From DYCT01 sp051875715 (lineage in GTDB: Bacteria; Bacteroidota; Bacteroidia; Bacteroidales; Bacteroidaceae): 64,000 bases of DNA. The DNA is taken from contig JBJEHD010000007.1 in NCBI GenBank assembly GCA_051875715.1, positions 1-64,000 of the forward strand, given 5' to 3'. The position numbers and the translations under genes are program-made. Below are positions 17,362 through 24,850 of the stretch, one piece after another; positions within the stretch are counted from its first letter, which is position 1; every line of letters begins with the position of its first letter. The notes below the pieces were generated by a model. It ran no database searches and had not been told where the DNA came from. It saw nothing but the letters and a program-made list of their open reading frames with translations.

Positions 17362-19353
17362 ATGAGAACCAATCTTAGTTCGCAGATTACCCTGAACCGG
17401 GTGTCTACCAAGTATTACAAGCCGGAGAACGCTTTCGAGCGTTCCGTGCTGACCCGTTTGGAGAAAATCCCCACCGACATCTATGAGTCTGTAGAGGAAG
17501 GCGCACGCCAGATTGCCAACGAAATCGCCCAGACCATCCGCGAAAAGCAGCGTGCCGGACGTTTCTGCGTGATGGCTTTGGCCGGAGGAAACTCGCCCCT
17601 TGGCGTGTTCAACGAACTCATCCGTATGCATAAGGAAGAAGGACTGAGCTTCCGCAACGTGGTTGTGTTCAACGCATACGAATATTATCCGTTGAGCCCC
17701 GAGGCCGCTTACTCCAACTTCAAGTCGTTGCAGGAAATGTTCTTGAACCAGGTCGACCTGGATGCGCAGAACGTGTTTACGCCCGATGGTACGATTCCTC
17801 AAGACACCATCTTCGAGTATTGCCGTCTCTACGAGCAGCGTATCGAACAGTTCGGTGGCATCGACATCATGTTGCTGGGCATCGGCCGCGTCGGAAACAT
17901 AGCCGTCAACGAGCCGGGCTCGCAGATCAACTCGCGTACGCGTCTGATTCTGCTGGACAGCACTTCGCGTGCCGAAGTGGCCAAACACTTCAGCAACTCC
18001 GAGAATGTGCCTGTCAGCGCCATCACCATGGGTGTCGGCACCATCTTGGCCGCACGCAAGATTTACCTGATGGCTTGGGGTGAAGAAAAAGCCGAAATGA
18101 TTCAGCAGGCTGTCGAAGGTCAGATGACCGACGCCATCCCCGCTTCCTTCCTGCAGGCTCACAACAACACGCGCATCGCTCTCGACCTCGCTGCTGCCGC
18201 CCACCTCACCCGCATCCAGCGTCCGTGGCTGGTGACTTCTTGCGAATGGAACGACAAACTCATCCGCAGCGCCATCGTTTGGTTGTGCGCCCTGACGAAG
18301 AAGCCTATCCTGAAACTGACGAACAAGGACTACAACGAGAACGGACTGAGCGAACTGCTGGCCCTGTACGGCTCGGCCTACAATGTGAACATCAAGATTT
18401 TCAACGACCTGCAGCACACCATCACGGGATGGCCGGGCGGCAAACCCAATGCCGACGACACCTATCGTCCGGAACGTGCCAAACCTTTCCCGAAACGTGT
18501 GGTGGTGTTCTCGCCGCACCCCGATGACGATGTCATCTCCATGGGTGGTACCATCCGCCGCTTGGTAGAGCAGAAGCACGAAGTGCATGTGGCTTACGAA
18601 ACGTCGGGCAACATTGCCGTAGGCGACGAAGAAGTGGTACGCTTCCTGCATTTCATCAACGGCTTCAACCAAATTTTCGATGGCGGCCAAAACGGTGTCA
18701 TCAACGAGAAATACGCCGAAATCCGCAAGTACCTGAAGGAGAAGAAGGACGGCGACATGGATACGCGCGACATCCTCACCATCAAGGGCCTGATTCGTCG
18801 TGGCGAGGCTCGTACGGCTTGCACGTACAACAACATCCCCTTGGATCGTTGCCACTTCCTCGACCTGCCGTTCTATGAGACCGGCAAAATCCAAAAGAAC
18901 CCCATCAGCGAAGCCGACGTGGAAATCGTCCGCAACCTGCTGCGTGAGGTGAAACCGCATCAGATCTTCGTGGCCGGCGACTTGGCCGACCCCCACGGAA
19001 CTCACCGCGTATGTACCGACGCCGTATTCGCCGCCATCGACCTGGAGAAGGAAGAAGGTGCCGAATGGCTGAAGGACTGCCGCATCTGGATGTATCGTGG
19101 CGCATGGGCAGAATGGGAAATCGAGAACATCGAGATGGCCGTGCCCATCAGCCCCGAAGAATTGCGTGCAAAACGCAACTCCATCCTGAAGCACCAGTCG
19201 CAGATGGAGAGCGCACCGTTCTTGGGCAACGACGAACGTCTGTTCTGGCAGCGTTCGGAGGACCGCAACCGTGGTACGGCAGCGTTGTATGACAGCCTTG
19301 GCTTGGCCTCGTACGAAGCCATGGAGGCTTTCGTGGAGTATATACCTCTGTAA
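17362..19353 (+). CDS. NagB-like domain fused to PIG-L/LmbE deacetylase-like domain
   Basis: Usually annotated as glucosamine-6-phosphate deaminase. Residues ~40-290 align with NagB, but its active-site positions are altered: E. coli NagB Asp72 is Tyr106 (VVFNAYEYYPL), Asp141 is Val177 and His143 is Asn179 (GIGRVGNIAVNE); only Glu148 (Glu184) remains. The C-terminal half has intact PIG-L features: HPDDD at 386-390 (SPHPDDDVISMGG) and a DPHGTH segment with His545 and His548. Known NagB chemistry therefore seems unlikely; a zinc-dependent deacetylase with a sugar-phosphate-binding NagB module is my inference. 663 residues, cytoplasmic, monocistronic, with a strong terminator. Confidence 0.85.
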   Translation: MRTNLSSQITLNRVSTKYYKPENAFERSVLTRLEKIPTDIYESVEEGARQIANEIAQTIREKQRAGRFCVMALAGGNSPLGVFNELIRMHKEEGLSFRNVVVFNAYEYYPLSPEAAYSNFKSLQEMFLNQVDLDAQNVFTPDGTIPQDTIFEYCRLYEQRIEQFGGIDIMLLGIGRVGNIAVNEPGSQINSRTRLILLDSTSRAEVAKHFSNSENVPVSAITMGVGTILAARKIYLMAWGEEKAEMIQQAVEGQMTDAIPASFLQAHNNTRIALDLAAAAHLTRIQRPWLVTSCEWNDKLIRSAIVWLCALTKKPILKLTNKDYNENGLSELLALYGSAYNVNIKIFNDLQHTITGWPGGKPNADDTYRPERAKPFPKRVVVFSPHPDDDVISMGGTIRRLVEQKHEVHVAYETSGNIAVGDEEVVRFLHFINGFNQIFDGGQNGVINEKYAEIRKYLKEKKDGDMDTRDILTIKGLIRRGEARTACTYNNIPLDRCHFLDLPFYETGKIQKNPISEADVEIVRNLLREVKPHQIFVAGDLADPHGTHRVCTDAVFAAIDLEKEEGAEWLKDCRIWMYRGAWAEWEIENIEMAVPISPEELRAKRNSILKHQSQMESAPFLGNDERLFWQRSEDRNRGTAALYDSLGLASYEAMEAFVEYIPL

Positions 19354-19440
19354 CGAAACATCGGGACGGTGCTACATAACCAATCCGTCGTGCCATTTTC
19401 GGCACTCGGGCCGCCTCGGATTTTTCATGTTGAACTTGAA

Positions 19441-19469
19441 AAGGTCTGCCGTGAGGCAGGCCTTTTTTT
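19441..19469 (+). terminator. Rho-independent terminator after the NagB-like gene
   Basis: AAGGTCTGCC (19441-19450) pairs with GGCAGGCCTT (19455-19464) over a GTGA tetraloop with one G-T pair, followed by seven T. Confidence 0.92.
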
Positions 19470-19478
19470 GTGGAATCT

Positions 19479-19508
19479 TTTGGGTTTGCGCGAAAAAACG
19501 TATTTTTG
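19479..19508 (+). promoter_or_regulatory. Promoter for the 19538 gene cluster
   Basis: TTTG at 19479-19482 and TATTTTTG at 19501-19508, separated by 18 nt, give a near-ideal Bacteroidota -33/-7 pair. The ATG at 19538 is 30 nt downstream. Confidence 0.7.
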
Positions 19509-19537
19509 CGGACACAGAACCCCTAAAACGAAAAGCC

Positions 19538-19864
19538 ATGTATACCATACAGACCAACGCTTCGGGCACGCGGAGCATCGAGATAACAGACACCCATCTG
19601 CAGGCCATCCGGAAATATGCCTTGTTTCAGCACCTGGTCGACAGCAACGGCATCATCGACGAGTCGGTGCTGGACAAACTCAAACTGAACATCCGTTCGC
19701 TCATCGCTTCGCAGGAAGGCAATTGCAAAGACTTGCTGGACTTGTGCATCGATGTAATCTACCACAACAACATGAAGGCCTATGGGCTGAGACAACTGGT
19801 GCTGCTCTACATCCAGTGGGTGAAAGAACAGGACGAACAAGAGAATGACGATGAAAACGATTGA
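19538..19864 (+). CDS. Small conserved protein of unknown function
   Basis: A 108-residue acidic helical protein ending in a strongly acidic tail (EQENDDEND). No known motif or export signal. The frame is open upstream, but the ATG at 19538 follows the promoter element directly. Its end overlaps the next gene by 20 nt, and both sit just before the Pif1-like helicase gene, so the three genes probably share a transcript. I do not recognise a function. Confidence 0.7.
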   Translation: MYTIQTNASGTRSIEITDTHLQAIRKYALFQHLVDSNGIIDESVLDKLKLNIRSLIASQEGNCKDLLDLCIDVIYHNNMKAYGLRQLVLLYIQWVKEQDEQENDDEND

Positions 19865-20078
19865 TACGGAGGCTTCGTACCCCTACAGCCCGCTTGTGGC
19901 GGTGCTGAAGGCGTTCTACACCTCCCCGGCTGGCGAACAGCTGGAGGTGCAAACATTCGACGCATCCCTGTTTGCCGACCTGAAAGCCTTCTTGGTGGAA
20001 GAGGAGGTCGGCTTTCGCGAAATCTACGACGGCCCGTGCATGACGCTTCAGTTCGTAGTTCCCCAGAGAGTCGGATAA
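19845..20078 (+). CDS. Small conserved protein of unknown function
   Basis: A 77-residue protein (start 19845, with an in-frame ATG at 19851) overlapping the preceding gene by 20 nt and ending 13 nt before the helicase gene. Tight packing and shared strand suggest translational coupling. The mixed alpha/beta sequence has no motif I recognise. Confidence 0.65.
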   Translation: MTMKTIDTEASYPYSPLVAVLKAFYTSPAGEQLEVQTFDASLFADLKAFLVEEEVGFREIYDGPCMTLQFVVPQRVG

Positions 20079-20091
20079 GAGGGGAGGGCAC

Positions 20092-22101
20092 ATGGAGAAA
20101 GAGCAGTTGGACACCTCGAATCCGGAGTTTCAGGATGCCCTGAACCTCATCCAGCACACCCGTCAGTCCGTGTTCCTGACGGGCAAGGCCGGGACGGGCA
20201 AGTCTACGTTCTTGAAATACGTGTGCCGGCATACGAAGAAGAAACATGTGGTGTTGGCTCCCACCGGCATCGCCGCCATCCAGGCGGGCGGAAGTACGTT
20301 GCACAGTTTCTTCAAGATTCCGTTCTACCCCCTGTTGCCCGACGATCCCCGCTTCTCGCTCCGGGGAGGTGCGTTGCGCGAATTTCTGAAATATTCCTCG
20401 GCCCACACGAAACTGATTCGAAGCGTCGAACTGGTCATCATCGACGAAATCTCCATGGTGCGGGCCGACATCATCGACTTTATTGACAAGGTGTTGCGCC
20501 TGTGCTCGCAAAACTTGCGCGAACCCTTTGGTGGCAAGCAGGTGCTGCTGGTGGGCGATGTATTCCAACTCGAGCCTGTGCTGAAGGCTGACGAACGGGA
20601 CATCTTGCTGCGTTTCTATCCCTCGCCGTATTTCTTCTCTGCTCGTGTGTTTCGCGAGATGGAACTCGTCTCCGTTGAACTGACCCGTGTCTACCGGCAG
20701 AACGACCCGGTGTTCGTCGGCGTGCTCAACCACATCCGCACCAACACGGCCGGGGCGGCCGACCTGCAATTGCTCAACACCCGCTACGGCCTCCCCGACG
20801 AGGCCGACGACGAACAGCGCATGCACATCACGCTGGCCACCCGGCGCGACACGGTGGACTACATCAACGAACGCCGTCTGGCCACTCTGCCCGGTCCGGA
20901 GGTGGTGCTGCACGGAGAGGTGAGAGGCGACTTCCCCGACAACAGCCTGCCCACGCAGCTCGACTTGGTGCTGAAGCCCGGCGCACAGATTATCTTCGTC
21001 AAGAACGACTTCGAACGTCGGTGGGTGAATGGCACCATCGGTGTCGTCACGGCCATCGACGGGGACGGGACCTTGTGCGTGACCACCGAAGACGGCAAGG
21101 ACTGTGATGTGAAGCCGGAGACGTGGCGCAACATCCGCTATATATATAAGGAAGAAGAGAAGAAAATCGAGGAGGAGGAGTTGGGGAGGTTCACCCAGTT
21201 TCCTGTCCGTCTGGCCTGGGCCATCACGGTGCATAAAAGCCAGGGGCTAACCTTCTCGCGCGTGGTCATCGATTTTTCCGGCGGCGTGTTTGCCGGCGGA
21301 CAGGCCTACGTGGCGTTGAGCCGTTGCACCACGCTCGACGGTATTCGCCTGAAACGGCCCATCAGCCGGGCCGACATCTTTGTCCGTCCCGAAATCGTCG
21401 CCTTTGCCGGCCGGTTCAACAACCGCCAGGCCATCGACAAGGCTTTGAAACAGGCGCAGGCCGACATCCTGTATGCCGAGTCCGTCCGGTTGTTCGATCA
21501 GGGCGCGTTCGAATCCTTCCTCGATACCTTTTTCCGGGCCATCCATGCCCGCTACGACCTGGAGAAACCCCTTGTCAAACGCTTCATCCGCCGGAAGTTG
21601 GAGGTCGTCAACCAACTGAAGCAGCGCGTACGGCAACAGCGCGAGCGGGCGGACGAGTTGCAGGCCAAGATGCGTCGCTATGCGATGGAGTATTACCAGG
21701 CCGGCAACGACTGCATCACGCAGTTGCACGATGCCAAAGCCGCCTTGGTCCACTACGACAAGGCCCTCGACCTCGACCCGACGATGGTCGATGCGTGGGT
21801 TCGCAAGGGTGTCACCTTGTCGGGGTGCGAACGGTGGGATGAGGCCGAGGCCTGCCTTTCCGAGGCCGTGCGCCTTAGCCCCCTCCTGTTCAAGGCCGTC
21901 TACAACCGGGGGAAGAACCGCCTGCTGTCCGGCCGTCCAGACGAGGCGGCGGCCGACCTCGACCGGGCCACCTCGTTGCGCCCGGAGCATGCCAAGGCCC
22001 ACGAACTCTTTGGCGACGCGCTGGCGCGTACCGGCCGGATGGAGGAGGCTGCTCTGCAGTGGGCATTGGCCGAGCGGCTTCGTCGCAAGAAGAAACCTTA
22101 A
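20092..22101 (+). CDS. Pif1-like SF1 DNA helicase with C-terminal TPR region
   Basis: Superfamily 1 5'-3' helicase of the Pif1/RecD-like group. Walker A GKAGTGKS lies at residues 31-38, motif II IIDEISMV about residue 120, a GDVFQLEPV motif about 155, and the conserved TVHKSQGLTFSRV and AYVALSRCTTLDGI motifs about 370-420. Residues ~550-669 form tetratricopeptide-like repeats (HYDKALDLDPTMVDAWVRKG and similar), an addition not found in classical Pif1 and likely a protein-docking platform. Preceded by two small overlapping genes; followed after 17 nt by the Sua5-type gene. Confidence 0.9.
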   Translation: MEKEQLDTSNPEFQDALNLIQHTRQSVFLTGKAGTGKSTFLKYVCRHTKKKHVVLAPTGIAAIQAGGSTLHSFFKIPFYPLLPDDPRFSLRGGALREFLKYSSAHTKLIRSVELVIIDEISMVRADIIDFIDKVLRLCSQNLREPFGGKQVLLVGDVFQLEPVLKADERDILLRFYPSPYFFSARVFREMELVSVELTRVYRQNDPVFVGVLNHIRTNTAGAADLQLLNTRYGLPDEADDEQRMHITLATRRDTVDYINERRLATLPGPEVVLHGEVRGDFPDNSLPTQLDLVLKPGAQIIFVKNDFERRWVNGTIGVVTAIDGDGTLCVTTEDGKDCDVKPETWRNIRYIYKEEEKKIEEEELGRFTQFPVRLAWAITVHKSQGLTFSRVVIDFSGGVFAGGQAYVALSRCTTLDGIRLKRPISRADIFVRPEIVAFAGRFNNRQAIDKALKQAQADILYAESVRLFDQGAFESFLDTFFRAIHARYDLEKPLVKRFIRRKLEVVNQLKQRVRQQRERADELQAKMRRYAMEYYQAGNDCITQLHDAKAALVHYDKALDLDPTMVDAWVRKGVTLSGCERWDEAEACLSEAVRLSPLLFKAVYNRGKNRLLSGRPDEAAADLDRATSLRPEHAKAHELFGDALARTGRMEEAALQWALAERLRRKKKP

Positions 22102-22118
22102 CCCCCCCCGAAAATACG

Positions 22119-22736
22119 ATGCTGAAGAAACTGTATGCAAAGAACAACGACCCTGCGGTCATCGATTCCATCGTCCGCATTCTGGAGGATGGCGGCTTGC
22201 TGATTTACCCCACCGACACCATGTATGCCATCGGCTGCCATGCGCTGAAGGAGCGTGCCGTCGAGCGCATTTGCCGTCTGAAGGGGATAGACCCTCGCAA
22301 GAACAACCTGTCCATCGTCTGTCCGGACATGAGCCAGGTCAGCGAGTACGCCAAGATGAGCAATGCCGTATTCAAGCTGATGAAGAGCCACCTGCCCGGC
22401 CCTTTCACCTTTGTGCTTCCCACGAGCAACCGCCTCCCCAAGGTGTTCCGCAACCGCAAGGAGGTGGGCATCCGCATCCCCGACCATCCCATCGTGCAGG
22501 AGTTGTGTCGCGCGTTGGATGCGCCGTTGTTGTCCACGACGCTACCGTTGGACTCCGACGACGAGACGGACTACGTCACCGTGCCCGAACTCATCGACGA
22601 GCGTTTCGGCCGGTGGGTCGACCTGGTCATCGATGGGGGAGAGGGTGGAACGATTCCCTCCACGGTGGTTGACTGCACGACCGACGAGCCCGTCGTGGTG
22701 CGCCAGGGGGCCGGATGGCTTACTTCTTCTCTTTGA
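22119..22736 (+). CDS. L-threonylcarbamoyladenylate synthase (Sua5/YciO/YrdC family)
   Basis: Family makes the threonylcarbamoyl-AMP used for t6A modification of tRNA position 37; some members (YciO) have other or lower activity. The 205-residue protein shows the YrdC-type segments GGLLIYPTDTMYAIGC, RLKGIDPRKNN and HLPGPFTFVLP. Start 22119 (MLKKLYAKNNDP) fits family N-termini; the frame upstream is open only through the helicase end. Its last 17 nt overlap the convergent fbp gene. Confidence 0.88.
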   Translation: MLKKLYAKNNDPAVIDSIVRILEDGGLLIYPTDTMYAIGCHALKERAVERICRLKGIDPRKNNLSIVCPDMSQVSEYAKMSNAVFKLMKSHLPGPFTFVLPTSNRLPKVFRNRKEVGIRIPDHPIVQELCRALDAPLLSTTLPLDSDDETDYVTVPELIDERFGRWVDLVIDGGEGGTIPSTVVDCTTDEPVVVRQGAGWLTSSL

Positions 22737-24717
22737 TGAATCCGTTCTGGTAGGCAATCAGCAGTTTTTTCAGGTCGGCTATCTGGGTGGCCAGGATGCG
22801 TCCCTTGTCCGTGTCCTTCACCAGCACGCGCTGCGAACTCAGTTCCACCAGGAATGTGGTCGACATGATGTCGCGTCCTTCTTCGATGGCTTTCTGGGTG
22901 GACTCGAACGGTTCGTGCTGTACCAGCTGGATGCCTCTCGAGTGATAGACCAGCGTGTATCCGGCGATGCCTGTTTCCGGTTGGTAGGCTTTCGAGAATC
23001 CACCGTCGATGACCAGCAGTTTTCCGTTGGCCTTGATGGGGTTTTCGCCTTTGATGGTCTTCACCGGCACGTGTCCGTTGATGATGTGCTTGTGCTTGCC
23101 TTCCACGCCGAATTCGTCGAGCAGCATGTCGCAGGTGCTTTCTTCGTTCCGAAGCCGGTAGTAGGCCCCTTTCTTTTCCACGTGCAGTTCTTTTTCGGCC
23201 AGGAAGTATCGTTCGAAGGTGGCCATTTTGTCTTTGTCGAACAGCGGTGCGTCCTTTCCGCACCACAGGTACCACACGTAGTCGAGGGCGAATCGTTTCA
23301 TGGCCGTGTTGCTTTCGTCGAAGTAGGCCGTCCGCACCAGGTGGTCTATTTTGTCGAGCAGGCGTTTTCCTTTGTACTCTTTTCGTCCGATGCGCACGGC
23401 TTTCAGCGTGCCGTCTTCGTTGAGGGGAACGGATGCGTGGAAGAGCAGGTTCGAGTTGCACACCAGGTACATGCTGCCGTGTGTGAAGAGACAGCGCATG
23501 TGTTTGCGCAGTTTTTCGCTTCCGGCGAACGACTGCCGCAGTTTCCTCATCAGTTCTTCTTCCTCTTCCGTCAGGCGGTAGGGGTCGTTGGGGTCGATGG
23601 TCGGGAATCGGTTGTCCTTCAGGGTGTATTCTTTCCCGTTCAGGCAGATGGTACCTTTCTCGAAGTTGATTTGTCCCAGCAGTTTTCGGTCGGCCATTTC
23701 GAATTCGGGTCTCCGGTCGATGATTTGCGCCTCCACCTTCAGTTGGATGATGGTGATGGCTTTGTGCATCTGGGCGATGAGTCGGATGGTTTTTTCGTTG
23801 TAGGCGTTGTCGCCCGTGTTGGTTGTTTTCGGCACGAACAGGTCGCAGGGGTCGTCGGCATAGGCTTCCATGGCGAAGGTGGCCAGTGGCAGCAGGTTGA
23901 TGCCGTATCCGTCTTCCAGGGTGGATAGGTTGGCGTAGCGCAGCGATTGTCGTACGACGTTGGCGATGCATCCCTCGTTGCCGGCGGCGGCTCCCATCCA
24001 CAGGATGTCGTGGTTCCCCCACTGGATGTCGAAGTTGTGGTAGTCGCACAGGGTGTCCATGATGATGTGTGCGCCGGGTCCTCGGTCGAAGATGTCGCCC
24101 ACGATGTGCAGCGAGTCGATGGTGAGCCGTTGGATGAGTTGGCTGAGGGCGATGATGAAGTCGTCGGCCCGCCGGGTGCTGATGATGGTGTTGATGATGA
24201 CGTCGATGTAGGCCGACTTGTTCGGGTCGACGGACGATTCGTGTAGCAGTTCCTGGATGATGTACGAGAAGTCGGCCGGCAGCGATTTGCGCACCTTCGA
24301 CCGGGTGTATTTCGACGAGACGTTCTGGCACACTTTCACCAGTTGGTTCAGGGTGATCCGATACCAGTCGTCGATGTCTTCTTCCACGTTCTTGACCAGT
24401 TCCAGTTTTTCTTTGGGGTAGTAGATGAGGGTGCAGAGTTCTTTTTTCTCGGTTTCGCGCATCGTGTTGTCGAATATTTCGTTCACCTTGCGCTTGATGG
24501 CGCCCGATGCGTTTTTCAGCACGTGCTGGAAGGCTTCGTATTCTCCGTGCAGGTCTGCCAGGAAGTGTTCGGTGCCTTTGGGCAGGTTGAGGATGGCTTC
24601 CAGGTTGATGATTTCGGTGCTGGCGTCCGCCAGGGTGGGGAAACTGCGCGAGAGGAGTTGCAGGTAGCGCAGGTCGCTCAGCACTTTCTCGGTGGTGATT
24701 TGGCTGAATCCGCTCAT
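22720..24717 (-). CDS. fbp: Class 3 fructose-1,6-bisphosphatase
   Basis: Gluconeogenic phosphatase converting fructose 1,6-bisphosphate to fructose 6-phosphate in the cytoplasm. The calcineurin-like metallophosphatase motifs are clear: HIVGDIFDRGPGAH and WGNHDILWMGAA around residues 190-235, and a later HGSMYLV/NGHVPVKT set. Length 665 matches the Firmicutes/Bacteroidetes class 3 family. The start is the ATG at 24717 (MSGFSQITTEKVL); the longer open frame would begin upstream of the promoter element at 24768-24776. The 3' end overlaps the convergent Sua5-type gene by 17 nt. Confidence 0.95.
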   Translation of the reverse strand: MSGFSQITTEKVLSDLRYLQLLSRSFPTLADASTEIINLEAILNLPKGTEHFLADLHGEYEAFQHVLKNASGAIKRKVNEIFDNTMRETEKKELCTLIYYPKEKLELVKNVEEDIDDWYRITLNQLVKVCQNVSSKYTRSKVRKSLPADFSYIIQELLHESSVDPNKSAYIDVIINTIISTRRADDFIIALSQLIQRLTIDSLHIVGDIFDRGPGAHIIMDTLCDYHNFDIQWGNHDILWMGAAAGNEGCIANVVRQSLRYANLSTLEDGYGINLLPLATFAMEAYADDPCDLFVPKTTNTGDNAYNEKTIRLIAQMHKAITIIQLKVEAQIIDRRPEFEMADRKLLGQINFEKGTICLNGKEYTLKDNRFPTIDPNDPYRLTEEEEELMRKLRQSFAGSEKLRKHMRCLFTHGSMYLVCNSNLLFHASVPLNEDGTLKAVRIGRKEYKGKRLLDKIDHLVRTAYFDESNTAMKRFALDYVWYLWCGKDAPLFDKDKMATFERYFLAEKELHVEKKGAYYRLRNEESTCDMLLDEFGVEGKHKHIINGHVPVKTIKGENPIKANGKLLVIDGGFSKAYQPETGIAGYTLVYHSRGIQLVQHEPFESTQKAIEEGRDIMSTTFLVELSSQRVLVKDTDKGRILATQIADLKKLLIAYQNGFIKEKK

Positions 24718-24767
24718 AAGGTTTGTCTTTTTGGCGATGGTTGCTTTTTCGGTTGTTATTAGGTCCT

Positions 24768-24776
24768 GCAAAGGTA
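24768..24776 (-). promoter_or_regulatory. Bacteroidota -7 promoter element for fbp
   Basis: Reverse-strand TACCTTTGC, 51 nt upstream of the fbp ATG. It is divergent from the PBP promoter element 40 bp away. Confidence 0.65.
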
Positions 24777-24816
24777 GGAAAAACAATTGAAATTTCCCTG
24801 TTTGAATTATAAATCG

Positions 24817-24825
24817 TACTTTTGC
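24817..24825 (+). promoter_or_regulatory. Bacteroidota -7 promoter element for penicillin-binding protein 1A
   Basis: TACTTTTGC, 25 nt upstream of the ATG at 24851. A TTTC at 24793-24796 lies at the right distance (20 nt) for a degenerate -33 element. Confidence 0.65.
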
Positions 24826-24850
24826 CGCCAAAATCGAGTTTGTTTTTCAC

